Origin: Cephalotus follicularis
Taxonomy: Eukaryota; Streptophyta; Magnoliopsida; Oxalidales; Cephalotaceae
Assembly: GCA_001972305.1 (NCBI GenBank)
Contig: BDDD01000043.1
Span: forward strand, 545,717 to 609,716
DNA length: 64,000 bases
Reading direction: 5' to 3'
Of the stretch, positions 20,826 to 33,559 are shown piece by piece; position 1 is the stretch's first letter, and each line of letters begins with the position of its first letter. A program made the translations under genes and the position numbers. The notes under the pieces were generated by a model. The model searched no databases, was not told the origin of the DNA, and saw only the letters and a list, made by a program, of their open reading frames with translations.

Positions 20826-23800
20826 GGTCATGGATTCATGGGGGTTTGAGTATGTTTGTGATGCTAACTCGGCGAATTAAGGATTCTAAATTCCTAATGC
20901 GAATGCACACAAGTTTTACGATTGGTTGAAGGATGCGGATTAACAACTGTGACATGGTTGCTAGAAGATGACTAAGTTGCCCATGATGACTCGACTGATA
21001 CGTACTAAGTCTAAACACAGGATCTCTAATGAAGGCGCTGATGACATATTGTAATTGATCAGAGATATAGTGTCGAAAGATGCCAACATACGCAACTCTT
21101 ACTACACAGTGCAATAGTGCGTGATGAAGTTGGGTTTGAGTTTCGAGAAGATAGATGCATGCGTGAATGATTATATGTTGTACTATGGGGATAAAAGTCA
21201 AAGAACATAATGTATGCATTGCAACGATCATAGGTACAAGAAAATAATGGGACAAGTAGGAAGAAACTAGTACCATACAAGATCCTACATCATTTTTTGA
21301 CTCACACCTAGGTTGCAGAGGCTATGCCATTTAGATAAGATGACACAGTTAATGAGATGGCACAAAGATGAACAGAAACATGTCTTAGGGAGTCGGTACA
21401 TCTGGCCGACGTTGAGGCTTGGAAGAACTTAGACTGTCTTCATCCAGATTTAGATGTAGAGTAGCGTAATATGCGCCTTGTCTTAGTAACTGATGGCTTT
21501 AGTCCTTATAATGTCAGCAACACGGCTTATTCTTGTTGGCTGATTTTCGTTTTCCCATACAACCTACCACCTTAATCGTGTATGATGAAACTGAATATGT
21601 TCTTGACCCTTGTGATACTTGGGCCCAAAAGTCTTGAAAAAGAAAATGATGTGTACTTGCAGCATCTAATTAATGAATTGCATAATTTTGGGGAGGTTGT
21701 GGAAACTTATGATACTTAGTGCATGAGGAACTTCTAGATGCGAGCAATACTTTTGTGAACAGTCAGTGATTTTCTGGCTTATGATATGCTCTCGTGCTAG
21801 AGCACTCGTGGTAATATGACATGTTCATATTGCATGGATCGAACCACTGCTTATAGGCTGCAACACAGTATAAAACTGTTGTGGTTAGATTGTCTTTGTA
21901 AGTTCTTACCAGTAAGGGGTCTGTTCAGAGGGTAATGAGGCAAGTTTAAGAAGGGTATAGTAAGGGGAACGACTATTGAGTAGATATCTGGTACATAGAT
22001 CACTAATAAAAAATCTTTCATAAACCAAGTTTAGTTTGGTCAAGGTGGAGATCTCCAAAAATCGAAGGATACGATCAATGGAACCATTGGACGAAGTGGA
22101 GAATATTCTTTGATTCTTCCTATGATATGCTCTCTGGCTAGAGCACTCATGGTAATATGACATGTTCGTATTGCATAGATCGAACCATTGCTTGTAGACT
22201 GAAACACAATATAAAATCATTGTGGTTAGATTGCCTTTGTAAGTTCTTACGGGTAGGGGATCCGTTCAGATGGCAACGAGACAAGTTTAAGAAGGGTATA
22301 GTAAGGGGAACGACTATTGAGCGGATATCTGGTACATAGATCACTAATAAAAAATATTTCATAAACCAAATTTAGTTTGGTCAAGGTGGAGATCTTCAAA
22401 AATCGAAGGATACAGTCAATGGCACCATTGGACAAAGTGTAGAATATTTTTTGATTTTTCCTATAGGAGTACACTCTTGGTCTGCCACTATTTGGACATC
22501 ATGCACATAGAAAAAAAACTTTTCTGGTGATGTTTTCAACACAATCATATGTGTTAGGGGGAAAATCGAAGGATCATTTAGGTGCCAGTCTTGATCTTGT
22601 TAACTTGGACATTAGGCATGAATCGAATCCTATATTTGCAAACGAAAATGCTATTTTACCACGTGTATCTTATCAGCTGAGTAGGGATAATTATAAGGTG
22701 AACCAAGTGTGTACATTAATTACTCGATTGAAGTTCCCCGACAGGTATGCATCTAACTTGTTTCGGTGTGTTACTTTGGCCGAAGGCAAGATTTCATGGT
22801 TTAAAAGCCATAATTGTCACATATTCGTGCAAAGATTACTCCCGACAGCGTTTTCTGAATTTTTGTCCAAGCCAATTGCAAAGGCTTTGATAGAATTAAG
22901 TAACTTCTTTCGGGACTTATGTCTCACTGTAATCCGTGTGGTGGACACGAAGATGTTACAAAAAATATCGTTGTAACTATTTGCAAACTAGAGAATATTT
23001 TCACCCTATTTTTTCGATTCGATGAAACTTCTTCTCATTCACCTCCCTTAAGAGACTAAAGTTTGTGGGTCGGTGCAGTACCATTGGATGTACCTATTGA
23101 GAGGTACAATATTTCATTAGTGCTCACAAGAAATGCTTTAATTCTAAACTTCTTATTATTAATTTTGAAATGTATAAACATGTTGATAACTTGCAGGGTG
23201 TTGTACGACTTGAAAAAACAGGTTGGGAACAAATCTTGAGCGAAAGGTTCTATATACGAGGAATATTCCATTGAGTAATTAGTGACAATTTGCTCACATG
23301 TTTTTGAGCCTCGCGTAACAATCGTACATAATTGAGATGAGCGAAATTTTGATGGTGGCGATATGGACCCGTAAGGGCGTTTATCGATATTCGCACAGCT
23401 TGGGAAAAAAATTGGCAAGTTAGAAGGTGTAGACTACGTGAGCCCTAAAGATGTCTATGCTGCTAAGTTGTTCCTCTAGCTCAGCTATGAAGAAGTTGCT
23501 ACACTAATCAAGTAAGTCTTCTTTGTTAGGTTTTTAAAGCATTTGGTACACCCTTGTCTAATGACTTGCATGTGTGCTTAATCCTATATAAATCCAATGT
23601 CATTAACCAAATTAAATTGCGGTCATGTTATTCGATAATGAGCAACATGAGATCAATCCACTTGTAACTAACAAAGAACTATCGCGGATACGTGACTCGA
23701 GTTATCCTGGGTGGTTTAGAGAATAATTAACAATCCAATTTCAAGTAGCATAGTATATTTAATTATTTTATACCATAACCTCGTATCTTCATGTAGGATT

Positions 23801-24134
23801 CATTTCTTTACAGGTTTACAATGTTGTATGTTTTGGACATCTCTGAAAATGTCACAGACACACGTTTACATGAACTAGCATACGGACCTTTGGGAGGGGT
23901 TAGTATCTACAAAAAGCATGTAGTTAATAGCTTCAAATTCTGCATAGTAGATGTGGAATTTAACAAAATGATGCAGTGCAGTGGGGTACTGGTTAAAGGG
24001 AGCTTTTACAATGAATATGAAGGCGATTATTACGACACCCTTCTGGAAGTGGTGGAGCTTGAATTCTATAGAGAAGGTAATCAAGTTGTCATGTTTAAAT
24101 GCATGTGGGTAGACTGTGAAAATATTATTGGAAT
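20826..24134 (+). pseudogene. En-1 transposase (CACTA TNP2-like), first part
   Basis: Many short in-frame pieces match the plant CACTA transposase. Near 20830 MDSWGFEYV and KFYDWLKDAD; near 21400 a segment like WKNLDCLHPDLD; near 21490 VTDGFSPYNVSNTAYSCW, which carries the first catalytic aspartate context; near 21590 MLTLVILGPKSLEKE; near 22570 LDIRHESNPIF; near 22700 VCTLITRLKFPDRYASNLFRC and KSHNCHIFVQRLLPTAFSEF, the DUF4218-type region; at 23821-24134 LHELAYGPLGGVSIYK, GSFYNEYEGDYYDTLLEVVEL and VVMFKCMWVD, the DUF4216-type region. Stops and frame changes are frequent, so it is an old relic. It continues after an insertion at 26497. Confidence 0.82.
21781..22461 (+). repeat. Tandem duplication of 341 bp inside En-1 transposase
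   Basis: The block starting ATGATATGCTCTC at 21781 recurs at 22122 with few changes. Each copy encodes a TNP2 piece resembling CSYCIDRTIA and LKHNIKSLWLDC. The second copy ends near 22461. Confidence 0.88.
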
Positions 24135-26496
24135 TGGGTGTCCCTGCAAGCCACGAGAGGCTACATGTACACTCTGATTCAACATTCTTAGTTCCAGTTA
24201 TGTTCTATGTACAAATTTATTTATATTGGCAAGAATATATGGCTCATCCCAACTAACCAAAAGGAACAGAATAATTATTCTTAATTAACTGTATGCCATA
24301 TATTGCCCTGTCACATCAAAGGGTTGGATTTCTCGCCAAGGAGGCCATGAGATTGAGATCCTTATTCCCTGTGACTAAACTTGTTCCAAGTCATAGGTTC
24401 ACAATCTTTGGGCCATTGTAGAACCGTGATAAAGACTGGCCACATTACGCTTGCTCCCAATGAGGGAGGATGGATCATCTCATGGACCATTCGGTATTAT
24501 CCTAAAGCTAATGTGGGTTGCATGATGGTGAACAGACCCATCAATAGGATTCCTATTTGGATAGTCTATACCCATGTCAATAGGGGTTCCTATGGTCTCT
24601 GTAGTGTATAGTCTATGGTGACTAGTAGGTCCATGCCTACGATGTTCCTTTGACCTGAGCAGCTAGCATGCATTGTGTGGGGACTACTTGACTTTGATTT
24701 TCGCCTTCCCCAGCACTAGCCACGTGCTGGCAAAAGGGTTGTCTTTGGGTCTTGTGGAAGCTGCATTGAGATGTATGAGCGAGAGCGCAATAAGGAATCG
24801 TCACACCCTGGCAGAGGGTGACTAGCTTTATTTATTTGTGTACATTGTAGACTTAAAATCCTGATCAGGTTATAGACGGACTGGAGATGGGGTAGTTTCC
24901 ATGGGAAGTCTGTCATAGTCTCAATGCAATCATAGATATTTAGTATCACGACTAAATCTAAGGATGACATTCATCCAAACCCTAGACCGTTGATCAGAGC
25001 TAAGTATGACGAGAGAAACACTACACATATGCCGATGACTGGACAAAGCGACTGGCTATTCGGTCCCTGGTTGATAGACATGGTAATACGCGGATCTGGG
25101 GGGTGACTGAAAATCACACTAGGGCTATTCTAGTAGTCGGTGACTATTAAAGTAGTCGTACCAGATGACGGGGTGCTCTGGGAATTTATCATCATACTGG
25201 AGATCGACAGGCTTTCGGGTCCAGCCCGATTATTGGAAAAGTGACGCATGCTGCACATATGCTCGCTTGGTGGTAAATCTAGTTTTTTAACTAGTATATA
25301 TTAATTAAACATTTGTGGTTTGTTCCTCTCTCCACAATTTGCCTTATTGATATATTAAGAGATTTAATGCCGGAACATGACTTAATTTTATTAAATCAAA
25401 TTAAAGAGAGAGTCTTTAATTTATTAGTAGAGAAACAATTTAATTAAAAATGCAATAGGCATTTTTGATAAAAAGGAGAAAAGAAAACAATTTTTACTTA
25501 AGCCAATTTTTTGTCTTTAGTGAAAAACACACATTGCTTGAGCGTCGGGTCAGTGCGCACGAGAGAGAGGAATAGTGCAGTGTATGGTAAGTCTCTCCTC
25601 CTCTCTCTCCCGTTTTCTCCTTCTCTCTCCCTCCTTCTCTCCCTGGCGACAAATGCGTTTTCTGCCGCCGCTTGCTCCCTACATCTCTTCCACCGCCGAT
25701 GACCACAGTGGGTAAAGCCCTTCCACGGCTCTATCCATTTTGATCTTAGTTTAGCTTTTCCCGGTGTGTTTTTGGCCGGTTTTCGCGCATCTGAGTTGAC
25801 CCTGTCAACTCAGTGGCTGTGCGCCGTGACTTGGCATTTTGGCCCGAGTCACGGTGAGTCTTGCGTTGGGTTATGTTAATTGTGAGTTTTGGATGCTGGT
25901 TATGGCGGTGCGATGTCGTGGCGACCTGGTTTTCGCCGACGAGTTGACTCGTTGCCGTTTATTCATCGCGTTCCTGGCCGAGTCTCGGCCACCAGCATGA
26001 AGATCGGGGTCCTGACATCCACATATGTCAAGTCTGGTCAATGGCGAGTTGACCGAGACTCACTGAGTCCGAACTCAGTGAGTCGTCACCACTGTTTGCC
26101 GTTTTTCGGCGCGATTCCTGGTGCTTCTCCGCCAGAAATGGGTAGAGCATAATTTTTGGAGTCCAGTGGTGTCAAGATCGGACATAACATGGACTGTCCG
26201 AAATCCGGTGATGGTACCAGTGACCGGTTGTTGCTACTGCAAGTGTGTAGCGGCAAAGTGGTGGAGCCTCTAAAGTTGGTATGGTTGCTTCCCATTTGTT
26301 TTATGTTTTCTGTTGTGCTTAGGTTTTATGTTTTTTCATGCATGCTTGATTTCGTAATTGTTCGTCTGAATATTAAACGGAGATCCTAGGCATATTGATT
26401 TCGTACTAAGATGTTAGTGTGAACCTTGACTTACTGTCTTGGTGTTTTTGAAAAATTAAAATTATACACACTAGCGTCCTAGGACCAAATTGAACA
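24135..26496. mobile_element. Unclassified 2.36 kb insertion within En-1
   Basis: The DUF4216-type reading stops after MWVDCENIIGIG and resumes near 26515 with NYIVAVNRKIKPKEYEPF, so the DNA between is an insertion. One possible border pair is TGGGTG...GAACA flanked by GGAAT and GGAAC, an imperfect 5 bp duplication, which would fit a solo LTR; this is tentative. The right half is more GC-rich, has a pyrimidine run (25585-25640), several TTGAC motifs and two perfect inverted repeats, CTGAGTTGACA type (25791-25813) and GACTCACTGAGT/ACTCAGTGAGTC (26057-26084). No protein is recognised. Confidence 0.5.
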
Positions 26497-26935
26497 GGAA
26501 CCCTTGTCAGGTTTCCAATAAATATTGCCTAATTACATCGTCGCTGTGAATCGTAAAATAAAACCTAAAGAGTACGAGCCTTTCATTATGGCTAGTCAAC
26601 CCACTCAAATCTTCTATGCCTTGAGAGTTAAATAAGAATAAAGATTGGTGCAGTGTGATCAAGGTTGGCACATGCAAAACGGATTTCAAACCCTTGATCC
26701 CAATGAAGGAGTCCTTACATGGATGAGAGATGACACATACATGCGAGAAGATGAAAATGCGATGATACATTCGCATCGGCCCGATGCGGATCTTGCTTGT
26801 TATCTAAGAGATGCTCTAGACGAAGAGGTTGAAATAATCGGGTTCTTAATAGCTGACCCACAAGGGCCAGATGAGGATGAAAAGGTGGAAGATGAAGATG
26901 AGGAAGAAGAGGCTGAGTACGATTCTGAGTAGTGA
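26497..26935 (+). pseudogene. En-1 transposase, C-terminal part
   Basis: After the insertion the reading VNRKIKPKEYEPFIMASQPTQIFYA is equivalent to LNPKKELPTYESFMLASQAIQVFY in En-2 at 38034-38100, the region just after DUF4216. Two stops follow, then LVQCDQGWHMQNGFQ and a strongly acidic tail (DEDEKVEDEDEEEEAEYDSE) ending in a stop at 26932. The acidic end matches the acidic end of the En-2 transposase. Together with 20826-24134 this is one disrupted gene. Confidence 0.75.
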
Positions 26936-27079
26936 TGGGAATTTGTATGTTACAACGTTAGTAGCCGTTAGAGGTGAAATATTAATTAATTTTACTTGTT
27001 TGATTCACTCAAAATCAAAATCTTATAATGATCATGTGTTTTTGTTTGTTTGGCATATATGGGCAGGTCTTTAGCCACT

Positions 27080-28056
27080 AGCAGGGACGGCTTTCCCGCT
27101 GACAGTAGGGGCAGAGGGATATCACCCTTTGGTAGCCCCCACACCTAGCCCGAGGGAAGCACGACCCTAGTGGGCAGTGGGTCGAGCCTGACTGGCGCTA
27201 CCTCAAACGCTGCCAATGAATCAGGCATGGCTCCTTCTGTTGTTATGGGCACATCATTGTTAGTTGGACCTAGCTCCTCTACTCCTGCCCCGACAGATGA
27301 TGCACCATCTTCATCGAGACTCTCGAGAGGTACTATATATAACATTTACTAATTTTATTCAAGCTAATGATCGTTGTTGATTATAAATTAATGGTGAACT
27401 AACTCTCTGATTGATTTTATATCGTAGCCCCTTAGAGGAAAGGACCCGTTTGAAGGATATGGCCCCTAGCGAGCCGATATTTATGGCCTCGTAGGATCCT
27501 TGCGTCATCCCAGCTTGTTTTCTAATATTTCATTGCATATAAATTTATTGTTTATATAGATTATGAGGATTTATTAATATGTTTTTTTATCTCATTGATT
27601 TCAACAGGTCCTTTCGAGATAAGGACGTGAAGACCGTCCCTGGAGACATTGTCAGGGGTTGCTTGTTCGCCCCCTATGCCACATGGCAGGAGTGGCCTCT
27701 TGAGGAAAAATTTTGAGGTGATTTCCCTCTACACTTGTAGGCGTATTTTGACTTTGGGGTATACCAACCAGGCTTACCAGTCCCTAGATAGGCATGTTCA
27801 AACTAACTTCCCGACGTGGATGTACGATGCCAAGAAAAAGGCAAAAAGGAATGTCGTGGGCCTTAGATGGGTGGACGAGTGTTGCAAGCCGCTCTGGCCA
27901 CGGTTCATGAATCCAGACGTGTGGGTGTAGCTTGTGGATCGTTGGAAGCATGAGGACTAGATTAAGAAAGCGGAAACCATGATCAAGAGTCTTGCTAGCC
28001 CCAAACACACTGTCTACACCGACGACTTTATGCAATTGGAGAAGCACCTTTTGGAG
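27080..28056 (+). pseudogene. En-1 second gene (CACTA TNPA/Transposase_24-like)
   Basis: Downstream of the transposase, in the usual CACTA order, exon-like pieces occur: a proline/serine-rich part near 27170-27340; SFRDKDVKTVPGDIVRG and ATWQEWPLEEKF at 27608-27715, equivalent to DMDVKNTIAGIVKARILQPW in En-2; and at 27725-28056 SLDRHVQTNFPTWMYDAKKK and VDECCKPLWPRFMNPDVW, matching the Transposase_24-type region. The usual intron borders are hard to place, and stops are present at 27928 and later. The protein class binds subterminal repeats in known CACTA elements. No CACTA terminus was found on either side of En-1. Confidence 0.65.
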
Positions 28057-28062
28057 GTTTGT

Positions 28063-28562
28063 GTAAATTTTCTTGTAATATGCATTATTGTAACTTTTTC
28101 TAATGTTGTGATAGTTAGTGTATTATACCATTAGTACTATGGTTTTATGGGCTTACGCAGGCGTGCGCGTGTACGACGCATTTCGGGTGCTTTTATAGGT
28201 GCTTGTTAAGTGTCAAATTTGGTTTTGTTTAAAATAAAAAATGGCAGTTATTGGATAAAGCTAATATGATAGTTTGTTAAGCATCAAAAATTTGGTTCTA
28301 ATTCAAATATGGAAGTTAATTATACAAGAATATTTTTTTCTGATACCAAAACGTATCTATCAAACAATTTCTATTAAGAAAGTATAGACTGCAGAAATTT
28401 GTTGTATCCTGGAGAAGCTTGGCAATATTTTCTTTAAGATAGTGATATGCATCTCAACTCAAAGCCTAATTCGTTTTCTCTTTTATATTTACACTAATAG
28501 TATCGTTATCAATACTATTAGTAGCGTGATTCTAAAAACAAATTTGAAAGAGAGTAAAATAT
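28063..28562. other. AT-rich stretch without a gene
   Basis: I see no coding sequence or clear terminus here; this is probably the decayed 3' flank of En-1. Confidence 0.4.
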
Positions 28563-28909
28563 ATTGGGTTAAATCCATTATTACTCCCAGAATTTTACAC
28601 TTTGTGTCACATTGGTCATCAAACTTTTTTTCGTGTCAAAGTTGCCCCCAAACTCTTCCTCGTCTATCACCGTTTCCTTCCGTCAAATTTTTCTTACAAA
28701 ATCACTGTTAAGTGTGAGCTGACACGTTAGGTGATATATGGTATTTAACGTGTCAGCTCACACTTAACTGTGATTTTGGATGAAAAATTTGACGGGAGGT
28801 AACGGTGATGGACGACGAAGAGTTTGAGGGCAATTTTGACACGAAAAAAAGTTCGGTGACCAATGTGACACAAAAGGTAAAGTTCAAGAGGTAATAATGA
28901 ATATATCCA
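28563..28909. mobile_element. Long hairpin MITE (about 347 bp)
   Basis: The two halves are nearly perfect inverted copies. Outer arms contain CCATTATTAC / GTAATAATG; inner arms contain TTTTTTTCGTGTCAAAG against a matching complement and TGTGAGCTGACACGTTA / TAACGTGTCAGCTCACA. The centre is GGTGATATATGGTATT. It has no coding capacity. This is the structure of a foldback MITE; the superfamily cannot be fixed because target duplications are not clear. Confidence 0.85.
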
Positions 28910-31900
28910 TTTCTTTTGTTGTATTTGTTGGGAGAAAAAAGAACATGAGATGATCTCTATTTAATGATCAATTTTTGTGTGTATTAAGTGCAATGTATTT
29001 AACTAATACTATGTAACAACATAAACATAATAAATAAAATTTATTGATAAAATAAAAAATAAAATAATTAATTATTGTTTATATGATTTTTTTATTATTA
29101 ACTAAGTGTACCGTGTGATGCAATGAGAAATTGTTGTTATTTAAATGCGATTTTAGAGAAAGGGAGGGGTGGGTGATGGTGATATACAACTTACAAAGTA
29201 CAACTGGCCGATAATGTAGTACCTTGTGACCGACAATTATATCACATGAGGTCTAACCGTCTAAACCACCATGCAAATGCACAGAGAGGAATAGAGGCAA
29301 CGCAGCAAGTCACTCACCACACCCCACACCACATGCAAACAGCTGGCCATAACAGCTTGCTTTTATACAAATCTTGATGATGCACCTCTTTTCTTTTTTT
29401 CTTTGGCTAAACACAAAAAAAAAAAAAAAAAAAATTATGCTTCATTCATTGGTGCTTACTAAAAAGAAATATCTAAAAGGAAATTGAAATATTGAAGTCT
29501 TTTTGGCTTGGAGAATACGTTCTTGTTTTTTAGTGATAGGAATTGAACTTGTATGATTATCCACTTGCAAATGAATGAACAAGTCTTTTCAAGAGAAAGA
29601 TGCAGGACGGGATATCTCACCTTCACAACAGGAGGTTCTCATTAAGGACAATTGTTAACATGTAGATGTAGTGAAAGCACTTAACACATAAATGACAGCT
29701 GATGGATTCGGATCCTTTCCACATGCATCCTCAATGTTAGTCTAAGTGGGTGCACGTAATCTGGAGAAAATCCATTGCCTTAACCTAAGCTCCATCTTTC
29801 CCTTCTTTTTTTCTTTTTTTCTTTTTTTTTTTCTAAATTCTAGTCCCTTCTCGCAAATGAGAAGTTTTAACCGTTGGTTTTTCTCTTAGACCTCGTATTG
29901 TTCAATGCTCACTAAACCTAGGACTGGAAAATTGGAGATAATAAAAAAATAGAGTGGATTCTTGATGTCATTTGCCTCATGAACAGCCCACTTCTTTTAA
30001 CCAATATATCTGGCACATGGAACACGTAGATGCATTCGTTATTATCTAACCTATATATTAGAAGTAATAGGTAGTAAATGAGATTTTTTTTTTGTGATAT
30101 TGAAATTCTAAGGAATCACGTCATTTAAACTTGTTGTAGACCGTCATGTTACCATGTCGTTTTGTCAATTATATTCTAACAACTAAAATTACGTTGTTTT
30201 GTCAACTATATTAGAAGAATAAAATTATGTTTTTATCATATCATGTATGGTTGTTTTATTGTTTTAAACTTTTAATAACAAAACTACGTCGATTTATTTA
30301 TTTTTCACTCCAAAAAACTAAAATTATATAACCTACTACCTATTATTTGTATTCACAATTTTTATTATCCATAAATTTCCTAACATATGTTAATATTATT
30401 GGTTATAATTATTATTAGCATGATTTGATAGCATTAATACGAATTTCGCGTGTAACATTGATTAAATGCGAGTTCACATGAAAAGCATTACACAAATTAA
30501 ACGGTTCTCTTAGCCATTTTTCACATTAAACAAATATATTGTAATGAAGAGGAATACTACAGTATTTAAAGTATACGTGACTTCTTAAGACGTGGGATTG
30601 TTAAGACTGACATTTACCTGAAATGTGAAAATCTCAGTTGTGAGATGAGTTTGTAAGCAACACAGTTAATAACAAGAACGAATTTTGTAGCTAGATACGC
30701 ACTAAGATTTCTTGTAGAATCGACAAGATCTTTATATAATATAAACTGAAACGACCAAGTCGAGTTCGATCACAATGTTCTTATGTCCATTCCAAATTAA
30801 AGAAAGACTGTAAGGAAAAGAAATCCTCTAAGTTTATGAATCATAGCAAGGTGACCTTTTTAGCTAATCAAGTGTGATGGTTAACAAATTCCAAAATATA
30901 ATACTCTCTTTTCATATATATTTTTTGTCCCTGAAATGATCAAATGTGTTTAATGGATGAAAACATCACAACAAAGGAATGAAGGTATAACAAAGTATAA
31001 ACCAATAACCACATGATGCCTTATACATAATCTCAAACAAGTGCATATGCGGTTTTTTTTATAAATAATTCCAAATGCTGGACAATCTTTGCAATACGTC
31101 AAGAGGATGAAGGCAGGCCACCAACATAGTTGGTTAATTTATGATTAATAAAAGTATTTTTGGATAGCCTTCGAACCATCCAGTTTGCATAATAAGCAAA
31201 CAGAAGACCACAATACACTCTTTGACTCTCTAAAGAAATATAAAAAAAAATGATTCCGGAAGTTTAGATAACTCGAGAAATAAAGAAAAGATATCCTAAA
31301 ACCCAAACAGCACAGACATCTCCAATCCAAAAGGGATACACAAAATTATGGATTGAAAAGATTACTGTTAAAGTTTTATGTATTGCAAACTGAATGAAGT
31401 ACATCTAAAAAACAACATGAATTTTGAGGTAGTGAAGTGCTATAATGAAATGACTACTTTAGGCTCAATATATATATGTAGTGAAAGTTATTTGTACTTC
31501 TTTTTGGATAAAGGGAGACTTTTATTTTGTTTCAGGGGAATATTCCATTTATTTCAGACCTTCAAGGTTACAAGTAGTGCCATTTAGCTTTGGGTACATA
31601 ACCTGATTAATTTATTTAGGAACACATGCAGGGCAGTAGCCTATATATATATATATATATATATAGTCCTTTGTTGAGCACTAGACCATTGTATATGTTA
31701 TACATGGCGTTGGCGATTGAAGATCCCTCATTCCTCAAGCATCTAAAAAAACGGTGAAGAGAGCTGTTTCCGCTTGACCTCATTTTCAAGAAATGGTTTT
31801 ATGCGTAAAAATCTCTTCTATATTATTTTCAAAGAAAAAAAAAAAGATAAAAAAATGCGACCCAGGACCCTAAAAGAGAGGAGGGCCAGTCCCACAAGAC

Positions 31901-33065
31901 ATTAGAAATTCTGTTGCTTAAGCTTTATATATTGACCATTAAGTTAGTATAAAAGAATTTTCAATCAACGGCGATAGCTTGATTAGATGTGTGGGCCTTT
32001 GAAATATATTATTCTAAAAAACTAAATTATTGTAACCAAGAACAACAAAAAGAAGAGAATCAAGGATTATTAGCAATCCTTTTACCAGGATGTATCTTCA
32101 TCTCTTAATGTGGTGCCAATAGTAGTTCATAGTAACGAAGAAAAGTATTATTATTATTATTATTATTATTAAAAAAATGAAGTTAATTTTGTCTGAAGCC
32201 CATCATGGATTAGAAGTTGGAAGGTCTTGAAATCCTCCTTCCAAGCTATAAAAAATTTTTGCTATTGGAAGAGGGAGATGGAGGACAAGATATTGAAAGA
32301 TCTTTAATAATAACATAGAGTGCTTGCTCTATGTAACGGTACAAGTAGTTTCCGCCTCCATGCAATATATAGCAAATTAAAGAAGAAGCTAGCAATTTAT
32401 TGCCTACAAAACTTAACATCTTCCTACTATTCCCACACTATAAAATAACCATGGTATGATCAATAAATTGACTTGGTTGTACCAAATAAGGCAGCACATT
32501 CTTTGGATGCACGCAAGAGAATTATTGAATGAATAGGGATGAGAGCTTCTACTTTTGCATATATAGTTTATAAATTTATGTACATGAAATTATAATTCTA
32601 GCTCTCAAATCTAGTGGCTTTAATTAATGTGATATCCCAAACTTATGCCTCCATTTACTCCGCATTATCTTATGGTAAAGCCTACCTATAACTTAAAATA
32701 TACTTTCATAATCTTTTCCCCTTAAAATATACTTTCATAATCTTTCCTCCCCCCACTTTCATTGGCTAATTTTGCTAACAATTAAAATTTGTTGATGACG
32801 ATCGATAGAGGCAATGAGGACAACGCAAGATAAGAGAATATATATATATATATTTTTTTTGAAAAGCGCAGTAAGTGAATTAAGTTTGACATAAATATAT
32901 TACGCATATAATATTTCAAGATCTCAATTCTTGAGGTTAATTTTGTTTCCCCTTTTCATACAACAGTCATGTCTGTTGATTGGAATTAAGATCAATATAA
33001 CAATCAAAAGTAATATAAAATTCACATATATGGTCTTGTTCTCTATATATTGAATTGTTTTTAAA
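28910..33065. other. Intergenic DNA downstream of MIF
   Basis: AT-rich, with a poly-A run (about 29408-29432), T-rich runs near 29805-29835, a (TA)n microsatellite (31642-31665) and a (TTA)n run (about 32148-32170). No convincing gene was seen on either strand. Confidence 0.6.
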
Positions 33066-33350
33066 CTATCGACGATTATTACTAGGTGGAGAATACTCAC
33101 AAACAACCTCAAGCTCCACTTCCCTTCTATGGAAATTCCTGTGGCAGCCGCAAGCGGCGCATATAAATGCACCAGTTGTTCCATCCTCTCCACTTGCCAT
33201 GAATTCCCTGCATCCGTCCACGGCGTATCCTCCTATATTCGCGGCGTGATTCTTCTGGCACTCCCCATAGCGCACGCTTCTTATCATTGAAGATGAGGTA
33301 CTAGAAGCCATCCTCCCATTACCCTTTAGCACCACTTGCCGTTTCTTCAT
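33066..33350 (-). CDS. MIF: Mini zinc finger protein (MIF), ZF-HD dimerisation domain only
   Basis: An intact 94-residue protein starting [10 protein letters not shown]. After a serine-rich stretch comes the ZF-HD dimerisation motif: [12 protein letters not shown] (residues 26-37), [14 protein letters not shown] (40-53), then the cysteine-rich [14 protein letters not shown] (64-77) with the zinc ligands in place. There is no homeodomain, which defines the MIF group; length and the ends (KKRQVVL start, short VVCEYSPP tail) fit Arabidopsis MIF2/MIF3-type proteins. Known MIFs are small competitive partners that bind ZF-HD transcription factors and keep them from DNA, affecting hormone responses and floral meristem ending. 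It is encoded by a single exon. The ATG is preceded by a leader of about 160 bp and a TATA box at 33541. It is the only intact-looking host gene in the window. Confidence 0.96.
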   Translation of the reverse strand: MKKRQVVLKGNGRMASSTSSSMIRSVRYGECQKNHAANIGGYAVDGCREFMASGEDGTTGAFICAACGCHRNFHRREVELEVVCEYSPPSNNRR

Positions 33351-33519
33351 CGATCTTCAAAGCCACCCTTTTCTTCTATATATATGTTGATGGAGATTAT
33401 AGTACCGGAGTCCTTTTCTATCCAAACCCAGTCCTGAGCTGGAAAGGAAAAGCCAGCTTTGGTGTTGATTGAGCTAGAAGAAAACAAAAAGCTATACCTT
33501 TATGTGGGTTGATGATGAC

Positions 33520-33534
33520 TAACCCTAACCCTAG
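33520..33534 (-). promoter_or_regulatory. Telo-box-like repeat near the MIF transcription start
   Basis: The plus strand reads AACCCTAACCCTAG, a doubled AACCCTA motif. Such telo-boxes are known near the start of many plant genes, often those active in dividing tissue. Confidence 0.45.
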
Positions 33535-33540
33535 CATGTG

Positions 33541-33548
33541 TATTTATA
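33541..33548 (-). promoter_or_regulatory. MIF: MIF TATA box
   Basis: The minus strand reads TATAAATA, 191 bp upstream of the start codon, the best-matching TATA in the region. A start about 30 bp downstream would give a leader of roughly 160 bp. Confidence 0.6.
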
Positions 33549-33559
33549 ATGTTTTAGTC

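Noticed and set aside
25494..26389. Host gene 5' exon in the GC-rich part of the En-1 insertion
   Set aside because: The frames lack conserved motifs and plausible splice structure; palindromes and its place within an element favour transposon or promoter DNA.
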